DNA of 64,000 nucleotides. It comes from Diprion similis. Taxonomy: Eukaryota; Arthropoda; Insecta; Hymenoptera; Diprionidae. The first letter of the stretch is position 1. Every line of letters starts with the position of its first letter. Location: assembly GCF_021155765.1 (NCBI RefSeq), contig NC_060106.1, forward strand, positions 14,534,031-14,598,030, in the 5' to 3' direction. The notes below the pieces were generated by a model that did no database searches, was not told the origin of the DNA, and saw only the letters and a list, made by a program, of their open reading frames with translations. The position numbers and the translations under genes were made by a program. Of the stretch, positions 36,701-51,700 are shown in pieces.

Positions 36701-39700
36701 AGTTTTAATTGGATAACAGGAAAGAATAATGCTCGAGCTTGGATGCATGCATGCAAGCTGCAGATCGCGGTCGTTGGACGTGAGAAAGGAAACGCCTTGC
36801 GGCTTGGCGGAAATCGCAGTATCATGGATCACGTTAGAACTGAGTCTCACAAAAAGAGTGCTAAATCCCAACGTCTAGTTCCAACAGACTCTCGACTATA
36901 CGTGTCGTAATTTTTATGACTTTCTAGCCGACTCGAGTCTGTCAAAGAAATGTGAACTCTAATTGCTGCTACAACGAAGTTGAGAACTTACAGTGACTCA
37001 CCTGATGAAAAAATCTGTCAACTATACAATGTGGAATCCCGCAGCTTCCAGTCTTACTGGCTTCCTCTCCTAGGTAAAAATTAATCAGCCTTCGAAATTT
37101 GCCTTTGAATCACCCGCCTAAGTCAACGTACAGGATCGCGTTTAATAACTCGACTTGCAAACTCTGCAATTGCCTGAGAAACCAGTTGCTACATTGATGG
37201 ATAAAAACGGTCACCGGTCAGTTTCCATTTCGGAATAAATTTAAACCATTAGACATTACTGAGAATAATATTAGCTCAGTTTTTTTTCTTCAAATATCGG
37301 ACTAAACGCGGATCGTTAGTCCGCGAGACTTTGGATCGTTTCACCAAACTCGGGCACGGCTCATTCCTGACGCTAAACTGACACGGCATGAAACATCGTC
37401 GGACGTTCTTATGCACCCGACGATAAAAAGGTCCAGTACCACGGTCCGTCGCCCTAGGACTATAATACGGTACTAAAAAATTCTCTTCACTTCTCTACAC
37501 TCGCGTATAATTGTATTACGCGAAGAAAAACCCGCGTGGATAAAGGATATTTTTAGTTTTTAGTCTAGTGGATGAAAATAGCGAATGACGTTAGACGGAA
37601 AAACGAAGATGATATAATAAATAACAGTATTCTACTTATCGCTCTCGATTCGCCTCAGGCACGTTGAACTACACCGAGAACAAGATCATTCTCTAAGATT
37701 ACACATACATAGACAATTCATCCTATATATGTATATCTCAGTAAACATATGCATATATCGTGTGTTGATAATTGGTAGAAAGCCAGTTGAAATTGGTGTA
37801 AAAAAAAATTCAAGTGCGATGTCGTAGGTTATACCGCTGCAGTCTGTGAATAAGGTAACAATTATAGATCCGACAAATGATGGGTTACCATACAAGATTA
37901 GTTTCAGGCGTGCCGAGTTAATTACAAGTTGGTTTACTGTACCAAAGGGTCTCACATACGTTCGGTTTTCTTTCTGTAAATGGATAATTGTAACATCAGC
38001 AAAATTGAGACAGCGATTCGAGGCGAGTAAAGAAATAGCGAAAAGTGCAGTAGAGCGATTACTCGATCTTAAAAGAAGTGCGAAAACTAGAGTTAATTCG
38101 CAATATGGGATCCAGAATGGAATAAGCGTACACGCGGTACGCCGTTTCGCCGCAAGCGGTGCTCCCGCATCGCGTGTATAGCTATAAACATACCATCCCT
38201 AAATAAAATGCCTCGAAGATCGACGACAAAGAAACCGAAGTTGATTGTGAGTGTGTGTACCGTTCGAAGGAAACACCTGACGCCGGCGTTCGCCGATCGG
38301 ACTTTACTGCTGCACGATTCTGCAATTCCGCAGCAGCCTAACGAAGTACCATATTCGGTGACGTAATTGAGTCGTCCCGAAGGAAGCCACCAGCGACCAT
38401 CAGGGTGAAAAACGGCACCGGTTGTATCCGTCCCTAATGAAGATCGTCGCGCGCCGCGACGTTCGACAAACGGTGAAAGTTTATCTAGCGATTGAATTGT
38501 TCGCTTATCGAATCTTCGTTTACTTGTGATTTTCACCTCCCGGAGGGATTCGCACCGCCATTAAATCCCCGACCCTCCACACCGTCGAAGCGAACAATGA
38601 TCGCGTTCCTTCTCTGCAAACCGGATAAACTCGAATTCGAGCGGTACCAAGTGAAGTTGTGAGAAAAAAGATTTCACGGCTATATTACGCGGCGAGATCA
38701 TCGCGGCAGAATTTTCTTTACTCGGAAGTAAATTATAAGCCTCGAGGTTTCCGCGATTTTATAACTTCGGTATAAGCTACTTGGCCGATTATTAACGACA
38801 AGAATATTACTGACCTTTCTCAGAAATCAACTATTCTAGATAAAAGATGAAATTTTCAATCCATTATTTAAAGATGAACCCTGCAAGTAAAAGAAAAACG
38901 AAATATCCAACGAGCTTATTGTTAGATATAATAACGTCTGAAGGGTTCCCTAACTACCGGTGCTGCGGCAAAGATAAGAATTGACCATTTTTAATTGGGA
39001 TTTTCGGACGGACGCGGGTGAGAAAAAGAACGAAAAGGTTACAAGAACCGTCGGCCATACAGACTCGAGGGGTCCGACCAGAAGGTCGACTAATTCTGGC
39101 CGAGGAACCTGTTTCGAGTTCTTCGAATTCCTAATCCTAATTAAATTTATTTCCATTCCAATTTTATCCCTGGGCGTTATTGAGGGCTGATATACCTTTG
39201 ATTACATTAATCTTCGGGTCTATCCGCTACCTGACGATTAACGCGCCGCGCGCACCGTCCACACTATAAACCATCTATATAGCTAGCCGAAGCCCTGGCT
39301 AGGATACTATAAATTAAGATAGTACTTCCATATAAATGCCCGTCGCCGTTAAACGCCGGTCCACCAAGAGAACCTGACTTAGAGCAATAAATAGCAGAGC
39401 TTGATGCAAGGCTGCCGCAAGTCTGCAGCTACAACCCCGCGACGTAACGCACAAGTGAACAGCGTCCGTAATGGCCGCGAATTAATCAGCCAATATAAAT
39501 TAACCGAGGATTTAAAAGAGAGAACTCGTTACGCAGAACTCGATCTCCATTGATATCTTATTCCCGTTCCGAAGCAAAGCTCGTTACGCAATCTTCCTGC
39601 AAGTGTTACCAGACCTGCTCTTCAGCTCTCGCAGTAAAATAATGATCAGACCAAAAAAGGATCTGGCAAATACGCTCACGGGATTTAGGAATCCGCGGTT

Positions 39701-42700
39701 TTTACACGCTCCTAACCGATCGTCCGCAGTCCCTCCGGCGCGAGTTCACCGTCCGAGAGTTCGTTAACTATTATGCGAGCAACAGGTGTGGATCTACAGT
39801 GTCCCTATAAAGTCCGAGTAAACATCCCAGAAGATAATCATCAACGACAAGTTTACTCGATAGTCTGTAATAATATATTCGATATTCGGTTGCAAATATC
39901 GGCAGGATTATATTCAATCTTTGTATTTACAGGATAATGAAAGAAGGAATAAATCAATGTATATACATAATAGCTGCTTTAAAACGAAAACCTACACCGA
40001 ACAAACCGAGTCGGATCCAAGGTAAGGATAGTTAGACACAAGGTATCCTTCCAGCTCTGTCCTGTGGAGGAGAAAAATAACCCCCTATCTCGTTTCTTCG
40101 TGGAAAAAGAAAAGAGATCCGAAAATTAAGGAACATGCTTCGACTCGTGAGATAAGATCGTGATAAATTCACGTAGGAAGGTACCTACCTACCTACCTAC
40201 CTACCTACCTACCTTATACCTACCACTCGCCGCTCTCCGGTCCGGTCCAGAGTTATTCTTCCAGCTAAGGTGGAGGAGGTCTTCGGTTCTCGCTGTGTCA
40301 GGTTCTACCCCGATCGGAATTACAAAATCTAACCCGAAGCAAGCTCTCCGACGAGCACATACACACGCAAATTGTCGAACAAGCGAATTGATAGCCATCG
40401 GAAAGCACAGGTGAACGAAGAAAACAATCGGAGGATATCTTACGTTGAGGCAGAACGATGTGCCAAAGACGTGTATATATACCTACTGGAAAATGTTTCA
40501 TGACGTCAGAGTCTCCTTTTCGGCGCCATTTTATCACCAAATAACCAAAGTTTTTATTTTTAATGGATGAAAATCGTGATTCTCGGGCTTTCAAATTACT
40601 CATGTCACAAAAATTAGTTAAACATAATCAATAATACATCTGTTCTACAATTCACACGCAAAAAAACACGGTCAATGGTCAGCTGTTAGCTTGATTGCAT
40701 TAGTTTTGATTTTTTTCCACCAAATGATGGATTGCAAAGTTACAATCCCATGTGTGTCTTTGCAAAACGTATGAAAAGCTTGATTGAACATTATTTCAAA
40801 ATGGCACATTTCGTTGCTTCCATACCTCCATAATCTTTTTGAAAATTTTTATGCTCATGGACTGTGCGGAAAGACAGAATAACGATGAGTGTTAAGAAGG
40901 TTCTTAAATATTTGCACCCCGATTCAAGATCTAGATGACTTGAAATCTGGATTGGAATTTTTTTTCCCCAATTTACAATTATTCTGATTTTTGTGTGACG
41001 AAGTGTAGATACGATATTTTCAAGACCACCAGTAGCTACGTTATCCGAACTCAGTCGACTGGAGCTGGTAAATAATGGGTCGAATTTCTCATGCCAACAT
41101 TGATCGAGCCCCAACGAAATTACGTTATTTTTTCACCTCTGACTTGTTGCGAATCGAAACTCACAGAACCGAAAAATTTGAAACTCGGTGCTACCACACC
41201 GCGGGAATTATTCCTGTTCCCAAATTCCTTTTATCCGGCAACGGTTTTCGAGCAGACGATAAGAATTGCATTGAATTAAAATTGCGAAGAACTGAATCGA
41301 CTTGCGACTGAAATTAACCGACTGATTTCAGTCTCCGAATATTTCAGATCATAGAGACCGTTTCCGTGCTCCTAGATCGATTCGTTCTAATAAAAACCGT
41401 CAAATTTTATGACCAAAAATCCATTTATCCCGCGGTGGTTGTAAGCCGATGATCTAAAAATTGATGTAAAATTGAGGCCGTAGGTGGCAGCGATGCAATT
41501 GTGTCTCTAAATCAAAAATAAAAATGGTTTCAAATCTCGAAAACTGTCCCGAACATCGTAACCGTTTTTATTAGTTGAAAAAATATGAAAAATAATTAAA
41601 ACCAAAACTGCCTAAGCCCGCATAAATGGTGTCTCTAAACCAAATGAAATAATTTAGAGACTCGAATACTGTCCACTAACAGGATGACCGTCGTCCTTAG
41701 GTCGAGAAAAATTGGAAAAATAATTCTCATCAAAACTCAAAATGAAATGAAAATACTTTGGACACTGAAAAGCTATCCAAAACAGCATAATCCCCCTGCT
41801 TAGGTCGCAAAAATTGTCTAAATAACGCGGTGATCAGTTGCATAAAACGGCCCCCGATAAATGTGTACCAATCGGATACGAGAGTTCCGTTAATGAAATC
41901 GTCAACGGGAATTCCCTGTTTCTAAGTTCGAGACGCGTCCTCCTGCGGCAGGTTGAGCTCGTCTAGGTTTCCTTGGGCCGCGTCGGGTCGGGTTAATCGA
42001 TTCGATCAGGCCATGCCCCGGTGTAGCCTGGTGCATGCAGGGCTGGTTCCTCGCGGCGAGTTATTACCGAGTAGAGGCCTTGGCTCTGGTGCGGCGTGCT
42101 CCCGTGGCCGACAGTCAAGGCCTCCAGACATCGCGGCCCCCCGTCGGGGCAGCCGGTGCAAATTTTTAACCGAAGCTGCGAAGGAAGAAAGACGGACGGA
42201 CGGATGAACGGATGAAGGAAGAAAAGACGTTCTGAGTCCTCCTCTCGGTCGGGACTGATTTGCCCCCTCCCCACTCGTGCGAAAATGAGCGAAAGCCTGA
42301 ATTCGAGTTACATATATGTATACATACGTTGGTACAGAGAAATCGTTTGGAGCGAGTCGTGCGGTTGGGAAATAAATCGAAGAAGAGTAGACAGTGTAGT
42401 AAGTGGGGATGAACGGTGAGTTCTTCATCGGGAGGGAAGAAACCTGCAGCCTGTTACCAGAGACCGCAGGACGATCGTGATCGTCGTCTTTGCTAACGAA
42501 TGTCTGGAAACGAGGCCTAATAACGCGTCAAAGAAATCCACGCGGGCTGATCGACGCCGCAGGTATAATAATATAGCGATACGGTAAGACGGGTGATTGT
42601 TTTATCGACAACCTGTTGAGACGTTGAAGGAGAGAAAGGAGCAAGAAATTAATAAAATGGTAATCGGGAGGCAGAGGAGTAGAGCGAGCGAGGCTCATTA

Positions 42701-45700
42701 GCATACCAGCAACGGCATGTAATGTCCTTTCGCATAATTCAACGCGTGTGCAGTATGGGACTAACATGCGACGTACATACGTGCTGCAATTTCACGTACG
42801 TAACTAAATTATTTATCAAGAGAACCCGTTTGTCATCGCTATTTGATAAAATAATATAATTCAATTGTTAAAGTCTTTTGTCCGATCGGCATTCCGTCGT
42901 AAAATGGACGTCAAGATCGATTATAACGTAGCAAAGCAAAATAACAGCGTAATCCATGTAAATAAATAAATTATTCCGTTACGAAGTAAATCGTTAAATA
43001 CTAGTTATAACAAGATATACGTTACACGGTTAAATCTGATAACGCTGCTAATTTGTCCAGCTTTCGATTTAGCTGACAATAATTGGTAGCTGCCTTTGAA
43101 TTGAGTAAACCGGGTTCAAAATTTATTCGCGTTTAGTTTCCTGGGCGGCAATTAGCGGCATGCAATCTCGACACATGAACCACTCCAGACTAACATTGTT
43201 TCAATATAGAGAACTCGATATTCGGACCAACGCAACATTCGGTTATTACGCGTTGGTCGATTATTTTATTTTCTTCCTTTCCTCTCTTTGGACTTGTTTA
43301 AAATGTTTATTATCATGCCGCGGCAACTTTACACGTTGCGTCAAATTGCCTCCTTAATAAACGGCGAAGAGTTTACGGCTGATGCGAATTTAACTGATCT
43401 CTTACAAACCGGCTGCGCTGGAGCTCCTTTATTTCCCACGAGAAATAGAAGAATGAAATAACAACAATTCGAATAGAAATAAAAATTTTTTAACTGCCGA
43501 GTGTTTTTGACGATCGATAACCGAGTAATGAATAAATTTTTTATTTTCTCCTCGTTACATTATTGTGAAAAATAATGAGAACAAGAAGCAAGAAATTCGG
43601 CCAAATCACTTTTCGCAGATGTCAAATATTATCGAAGACCAATCAAAGTCCCTCTCTGTTTTTTCCTTGAGTTTCTCTTTTAACTGCTTAAGTGCGTATA
43701 CATATACATATACATCTAAAGGACCTTTCGGAGCTCTAATGCTGTCCACGATTACAAGTTATAGGTATCCATAAACCCGGGCCTTGATAGCTTCATTGGT
43801 ACTGCTGCACTGTGAGAGAATTCATTTTTATACTCTGCCTCGAGAACATTTTACACATTAAAGAATATAATCCTAAAATATAGAACGTGAAGTTTAATAT
43901 TCGTGGTTTATTTTGTCAAACGGATTACAGCCGTATACTTCTTGGAATAATTTGTTAAGACTGAGAGAATAAAATAAAGGTAGAAAGAAAAAAAAAAGTC
44001 AGAGCGAGTACAAAGGCTGGCGGCATTCGGTCAAATCAAACCCACTACCATCAACTGTAGTTCATTTTAATGGTCACTAATGAGGGAGAGCGGCCTGCGG
44101 ATGAGAAAACCTCGAATGCGTTGAATTTTTCATACCAAATACCAAAACGACTGGCCCAAACAGAGCAGCAAGCGGCGGCGGGAGTTGTTATAACTTCCAT
44201 AACCATAAACTTACAAAACAGAGCGCTGCGGTATAACTGAAACCTACGGTTGAACGATCTCATGTCGTTGGGTTTATAAAATTACCCCGGAATTTATTTG
44301 CCGCTCGTTCTTCCGGGCGGAGTTTAATAACTCCGCGTCACGATTTCCCGCAATTTCGGCATAAAGCTGAGAAAACCAGTACCTGCACGGCATTGTGCAA
44401 ACGCTGGGCCCCGCAAGAATCTCCTTAGGCCCCCAGCCTCTCAGTCCATAAGACTCGCAACCCCTGTAACCCCTCGGGACTCCAGATGCCGTCCCGACGT
44501 AGGTAGGCCAACTCCTCTCACCAGGTGCTAAGAACGCACGGGATAAAGATGGAGAGAGAAGGAGGGAGAGAGGGGGAATGAGGGGCCTCAGGCAGCACCT
44601 GGCTACCGGGAGCAGACGTCCGAAAAGAACCGACCGATACATCCTCGGCGGGAAAATTTCCCTTATTTTTCTTCTTTCTCATGTCTCATGGGAACCTGGA
44701 GTTTGTACTGCTTTAGGGGACTCTCAACCCTTGTGTAAAGAGCAGACCCGCCGCGGACTCCGGACTAAACTCGTGTGTATTCCCACAGGAGCTGACGCGG
44801 TGAGACACTCCGTGTCCGGGACCTGAATGCCTCAGAATGTCCCAAGAATTTCACTCAGGTTTCTTTAATTCCATTCGCCCCGAGACGTGTGTGGATTATA
44901 CTCGGGCGTGTCGATCTGCTCTAGGGTATATAGGTGTACTACATTACCTATACGTGGGAAAAAGACTATTCCTGAAAAATAAATACCCTGTCGGCTCGTT
45001 TGAGTTTTATACGCTTACTAGCTTCGAGAGGTTGTTCGATCTTTGACTTCGTTAAGCACTGTCGTACACTCGTCGAATCCAAAACGCTTCCTACTCACTT
45101 AATAGACCGTATATGTATGACATATGTAATATAGTATAGAGAATAGTATAAGAGAACAGAACGACGAGAAATATGAACTGAAGCAATAATCGAGGAGCTA
45201 CCTATATATATATATACATATGAGAAAAACTCCCGCCCCAAGATAAAAATCATTCACTCGCATTCACATGGCTCCTCGGCTATCCTAATTGCATAACGAA
45301 GCCGAACTCTCGCCGCGAAGCCGCCTAAAATTGACCAATTAAGTGTAACCGTAACTCGGTGAAGATGAATAAAAATAAAAAAAAAAATAAACGGGTATGA
45401 AAACATTACCGTCAACCCAAACACACGCACGCGTTATATATGAAAACTATTTTATAAAACTGGCCTCTATTTCTACACGGAGAATTAAATTATAATACAG
45501 GCTCAGAGATCCAGGAGACGCTGATGCAGAGATTAATTTGACGGATGTAAAGTTACGGTTGGGTTACCAGAGTTTCCTGTCTTCAGCGGGTGCTGCACCA
45601 TTATATATACTACATACCGGTATCTCAGGACGAGTTCATGTCCCTAACGAATATTCATACACGTAAGAAGACGATTACACACCTTGTGCGTACAGCGGAT

Positions 45701-48700
45701 GGTTGGACTCTCTTGGATATCTCATTACTGGAAATGCGATGCGTCAAATCCGGTTTCGAGAGTGGAATAGGCCGATAGGCTGATAGGCTGATAGAAAGAT
45801 CATCGTCTTGATCGAGGGTTAGATTTATTTAGATTATTCCAAAATGATTAACGAGCCGTCCGGTCGGCGGGGACTTAATTTTTATCCATACAAAATTCAA
45901 GCGCTTCGTTACGCGGATGCTGAGCATCGAGGGTTTGATTTATGATTCCTCGAGTTCTAGATCTGCGCCGCCATTCTCCGGGCTAACGATCTTCTCTCAC
46001 TGACTGCGGATGCACCTATTCCGATACACACAATATACACTCGGCTGATAACTTCTAATGGAAGAATAATGTTCGACGGTTAAATCGACACGCGTGGCGT
46101 ATACCGTATCGCGATTACCCTGCACGTCTTGCCCGCGTTTCGCGAATATCAGTTGGTTGGATTTTCATCCGACCAATCATGGAATTCGAAGAAACGATAC
46201 AGAGAACCCCTCGAAAAACTCCGGGGTTCGTAATGACCTGAGCTCGAAAAAAGTGCATAATAACTGCGGATGGCCGACGATAATAAACTCGACGGTAATT
46301 ATGCCGTTTTTATTAGTGTCATTTATGTGAACTTTCTCTTGTACTTACACTCGCGGGAGATTTCTTACAGAGTTTCTCGTATCACTGACCGAGGTTTTAG
46401 CTTCTGTCGTAAGTCTTTCTCTCTCGTTGGTAATACGATGAGATTTTCTCTCGTCAAAGGAAGCAAAAATGGAACTAAAAACATGTTGAAACAAAAATTT
46501 GTACAATAAGAATGCATTGATGGGTGAAAAAAAAATCGTGCAGTAACGAGTTCGACTCTGTTCTCATCCCCGAGCAAAAAACAGCTTGGCAAAAACACTT
46601 CCGGTAGAAAGAAAAAATATGATATTTTTCATCAGATTTAAACGAGGCTCTCGGAACGCTCTTATTTGTATAAAACGATTTCCGTGAGAACGAAACTATA
46701 ATACCATTAAATTCTGAATTGTATCTCGAAGCTAAGATCAAAAATGCAATATTGCGTCTGTCCCGATGTTTCTCACACGGGGTTTAAAATTGAATTTACC
46801 TCTCGTTAACAACGCACCCCGCGCCGAGAACTCGTCGATCAGATGCGACGCTTTCGTCCTTCGGATTGCAACGGTAATTAAAAAGTAACGAGCACTCAAT
46901 TCACGTCGGATCATATCTCACGTGGAACGTTGCTTCTGAATGAAACCTTAGACGGTCAATGATACGACGACCTGCATGCAGCAGCGTGTCTCTCGCCTGA
47001 GCAGCTAATCGTAAGAGGAAGAGCTGAGAAAGAGAGAGGAAAGAAGTGAGACGGAGGAGCAGAAGCACCTCAATTTGAATGAGTAAGTGGGCCCGATGAT
47101 AGACTGGCGGCTGTAGATCCCAACGCAGGTAGTAATTATTTGGATTCATTACGTGCAGGAAGGCTACTTCCCTTCGAGGGTTAGGTTGAGCGAACGTTCG
47201 CTCCTGCTGCTGCCTGGCAGCTTGTAGGCTCAACGGGCCCCGCAAAGCGTACCCAACGGACCCAAACGCCTGCGGGTCCGTTTCTCAAGTGGCGCTTGAC
47301 GTCTTACCGACCCTGTTGCTCTCGCATCTGCACTCGCAATCGACGTGTGTAGTATATGGTGTGAAAGCGCTTCGCGCGCACTATTGAACGGGGTCTGCAG
47401 ACCCAAAAGGGCAGGACATCATCGCCCCGTTAAATCACATGATTCAATTCATATTTACAGTGATAAAAGAGTTTTGATTATGCTTCGCGGTACGCTGTAC
47501 GTGTACGTAGAATATAAATAGAGCCGCGTATAATTATGAAAACAAATCTTTTCGTTATTACTTCCGTTCTTCGATCTTTGACTACCCTGTAATGTACACG
47601 TCGTTTCAGGACTCCCACGGAATAGAGGAGAGGAATGCTGCACCTGTCACCGATCTTTCTCAGGACGTTGAAATCCTCGGAGGGTCCCAAAACGACACCC
47701 ACACTACAGTCACATTTTCAAGAAGATGGCATACTTGTGATCCCCATGACCATCAGTTGACCGTGAGTATTTTTCAGGGGTAGAAAAAAACTTCCTCTAT
47801 GTATAACATAGTACATACCTATATAATATACACCTTGGCGCGAAAAGGTCGAACGAATTCTCAAGGTGCTTTACTTGAAAAAGCTAAAGAGGACCAAAGT
47901 TTGCACGTTTTTCATGACTGAAACGTTTCCACAAAATTCAATACCAGAACTAAACGTACGAACATGATTCAACTTCGTAGCTGATCATCATTGCAATCGA
48001 TTAACCAAACCACTTAGTTTAATTATGCTGCAGTAAAATTTTATTCTTAAAGATGAACATACTCAGTGGGTGGTCTACGTTGGCCAGATGATTTTAATTC
48101 TTCGGATGCGTAATTTGTCTGCAGCCTGCATAAATAGCCGTACACATAACGTCCGGACGTACATTATACAAATGCATATAGGTATTTAAAATATGCATAT
48201 ACGATCCTGAAGAATACTATAAATTTTCCCCGCGCCACAGGCCGAAAATGAGAATCTTTACACGAGAAGTTGAAACACGTGTATACGTTTACAGGCGTAG
48301 GTACACATACGTGTATATTTATACCGATACGTGCAGGCCAAAAAACTTGGCGGTCCGAAATCGTTAACAACTTCAGCTGCTGATTTATGCTCACCCCGCA
48401 TTTGGGCCTTATTTCAAGCAATTCCCGCGGAGGCATTTAGCATGCCGGCACCCTTTGCCTCAGCGGGGCCTCCCGTAACTACAGAAGAACAACACGCCTA
48501 CTTCTACGTACCTGTACACCTATACATACACAAATGTATGCTCGAACCGTGGATCGGTTTCTGGCGAACCGGTGTTTCAAGAGGAGGGCGAGCAAAGGGC
48601 GACCGGAGCTGGCCCATTAAAACATTTCTAATCCGCGGGTCCGACGAATTCTTCGATCTCTTTCAAAGCGAACGCCGGGTAATTCGTTAAACGAGCTTCT

Positions 48701-51700
48701 CGCCGCGCATTGCTAGCTTTTTATCGGTCATAGACGAATTCATTGCACATTTCGCGTCAAATATTGAAGGAGAAAAATTTATTATAAAAATTCTAACGTT
48801 AACGTACATACATCGCGATACATTAAGATGAAATTTCATAACTTTGAGCTAAATCGATTAATAGCAAGTTCGAAAAGAAAAAAACGAAATTGTCACTGAT
48901 TCTCTACTTTTCATCCACAGTTTGATAAACGGACATGTAATAAATTAACCCCTCCTGATATCTCGTTATCGGAATGACATTTGATCGATGAATTTATTTC
49001 CAGGGAGATACGATACACGTGCTTTGGGCCCTGCACGAAACTGACCCAGAACTAAACAACCCCGCTGGACATGGCGAGAAGCGCGGAGGTCGGGCCCTGC
49101 GCCTTAGGGCCCCGGCTCCCCACCCACCGCCGGATATTTCAACGCCTGGAATCAGGCAGTGGGACATCAAATTGAACCAAGTGAGTTTTTCACATATTTT
49201 TCAATACCCATAGCAAAATGAGACGTCGCTAAAGAGCCGGAAACAAAATAGATTCTATGCAGCTGGATTGATGAGATCCTTAATTTCGGAGATAAACTTT
49301 GAATAGATGATCGAACAGATGTCAAGCAAATTTCGGGTAACTCATACTCGACTCTGATATGCGGATACGTAGCTTATACGATCCGCCATCGATCTCGCTG
49401 TGGAAAAATAATAACTGTGGCTAACGGTAAAAAAAATTAAGTTCAATAAAAAAAATTCAAATAGCCTACAAGGAATCCGTTCTGATATCGAGGAAGGAAC
49501 CAATCTTCTCTCCCTCGCAGACCCATCTTCGCACGATTAATGATCCGAGACGCGAGTCGAACAATCAAAATGCGATTGCTGATAGAAAAAATTTTTATCC
49601 ACCAGTATTTTGCACGCTACGACCACCCGTCGAGGGACAAAACTGCGGATTTCACTTTTTCTGCGTGTGCAATATTTCTTTAATCGACAAACCTCTATTT
49701 CGTCAACGTCTTTTTGGAAAGAAAATCAAGTGCTGCACTGACTTGGTGAATTTTCTTCATAAATATGAAAACAACTTGTTTCTTCCTTGATGATAACTTT
49801 TTTTCATTCAGTTCTTATACGTTTTAAGAAATTTATTACATTATTATCATTACATGATTCATGAAGCGTGAATATACATTTTTCGCATATACAATAACAC
49901 GGAGCAATGGAAATAAAAATAAGAGTGTCTTTTGAACACAGGCCATTGATAGAGTCTGAATTTTCGAAAGAGACGATAGTAATTACCTTTGACTACTGAA
50001 CAATTGCTATACTTTTCCATATTCAAAAAAAAATCTGCTTCTATAATCTGAATATATCTTTCAGTTCACCGTATCGAGTAATCTGGACACCGTTTACTGG
50101 TGCAAAATCTTCAAGGCCCCACCGCTAGGCGGAAAGCATCACATGATTGGAGTGAGTATCAGATATTCAAGACAATTACAATTGGTATATAATTTATGAA
50201 AAAACAAAAAGCAACAATACAAAGAGGACACTACAGTATACCGTTTGAACAAGTAGATCGAAAATGTGAGTACATACCTACTTACGGTACACATTGATAA
50301 ACGAGTGCTACAAACAAAAATACGCAACGCACTTACATCGAATGATTTTTCATTCATGAACATGTATGAGTCTTGTCTGAAAAACACAATCTAAATTTAT
50401 CTACCAGTCTCGGTAACACGGAATAAAACGTGAATCCAATTCGTGGTCACAGACCTTACGTATTTCACGGGCATCGCACTGCGAGCGGATGTCATGTTAA
50501 GTAGAACGACGCTGGAATTCAAATGAACTTCTCTCGTGAAAGATGTCAGACCGTTACGTACCTCGACTGTAAATTGATTTTCAAAAACTTCCTGAAAAAA
50601 TTTGCATCCCCCCCCCCCCCCCCCCCTCCCCCCATTGCCTATGGATAATTGGTTCGAAAAAAACAAATCCACACCATGGTCTCAATTGCATTGGAATTAA
50701 AGAATATCGATCCTCCTGTTTCAGTACACGCCGCTAGTTGAGAAGGCAAACGAGGCCCTCGTACACCACATAATCCTTTACGAGTGCGCATCGGTGGCAC
50801 CAATCCTTGGTGAACACGCAAGAATTGCCGGTGCAGCCTGCTACAGTCCCACAATGCCCAGAGAATGGGACTCCTGTCTACAGCCAGTTGTCGCTTGGGC
50901 CCGCGGCAGCAAAGGTGGGGTAATCGTATACGAATCATGTGTCTTTCGCAGAAGCCGGTCTAACGGGTGTCCAGCCAGGCGATCTACCGAAACGCGAGCC
51001 AACAAAGCGATCGATCGAAAAACCGGAGGATCAAATTTGACCGTACAAATAAGCTGCGGGCCGTTGTTCAATCAGTAAATCTAAACTCTTCAATTGATGA
51101 TTGGTTATTATTCTTGGCTGTGCCAAGTCCTTTTATATTCACTCGAACCGAGACCCCCTCGCCTGACTTTGTCCGAAGACAATGGAACCCCCCCGCTTCT
51201 TCGTTATTGATTATTAGTTCCCTTTTGAGACAACCCCGACTTGTGTTCGTTGATACGAAGCACTTGCAGTTTTTATACAGCAGGACGTTAACCCCGCGTT
51301 CAACGAAGTTTGTGTTATTAAGGTATACCTACTCTTTTCGCGCTAAACGACTTTTCCCAAATGTTTCAGGCGAGTGGTTTCCGGAACATGTTGGAATACC
51401 CATCGCCGAGCACAACGATCGCTCCTATTACATGCTAGAAGTACATTACAACAATCCGGGACTAAAGGAAGTCGTGGATAGCAGCGGAATCACGCTGCAC
51501 TTGACTCCTAACCTCAGGCCTCAGGAGGCGGGGATACTTGTGACTGGTGTCGCAGTCAGTCCCCTTCATATGGTGCCTCCGCGACAAAAGGAATACGCAA
51601 CAGCCGGCTACTGCACGCCTCACTGCACAAAAAAGGTGAGACCAACCAACATTCGGCCTCTTTAGTTTTCTTTCCATATTCAAACCAATCTTTTAAACTC

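Larger units (their letters stand above)
34974..47609 (+). other. Intron 1 of the monooxygenase gene (12.6 kb)
   Basis: A phase-0 intron with donor GTGAGT and acceptor CGTTTCAG, splitting the DOMON domain after Leu403. It contains simple repeats, a CCTA tetranucleotide array, a degenerate tandem repeat near 41.5-41.8 kb, GC-rich CpG-containing patches around 42.0-42.2 and 44.4-44.8 kb, and several short palindromes. I find no nested gene. Open frames up to 190 codons (35408-35980, antisense) are purine-tract artefacts of low-complexity sequence. Confidence 0.75.

Noticed and set aside
37298..37323. CGGACTAA / TTAGTCCG hairpin
   Set aside because: An 8-bp stem is expected by chance several times in 64 kb, and nothing nearby gives it a role.
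41953..42428. Overlapping ORFs on both strands in a GC-rich patch
   Set aside because: GC-rich DNA has few stops; translations are Arg/Pro-rich without pattern. I keep only the idea of a CpG-rich regulatory patch.
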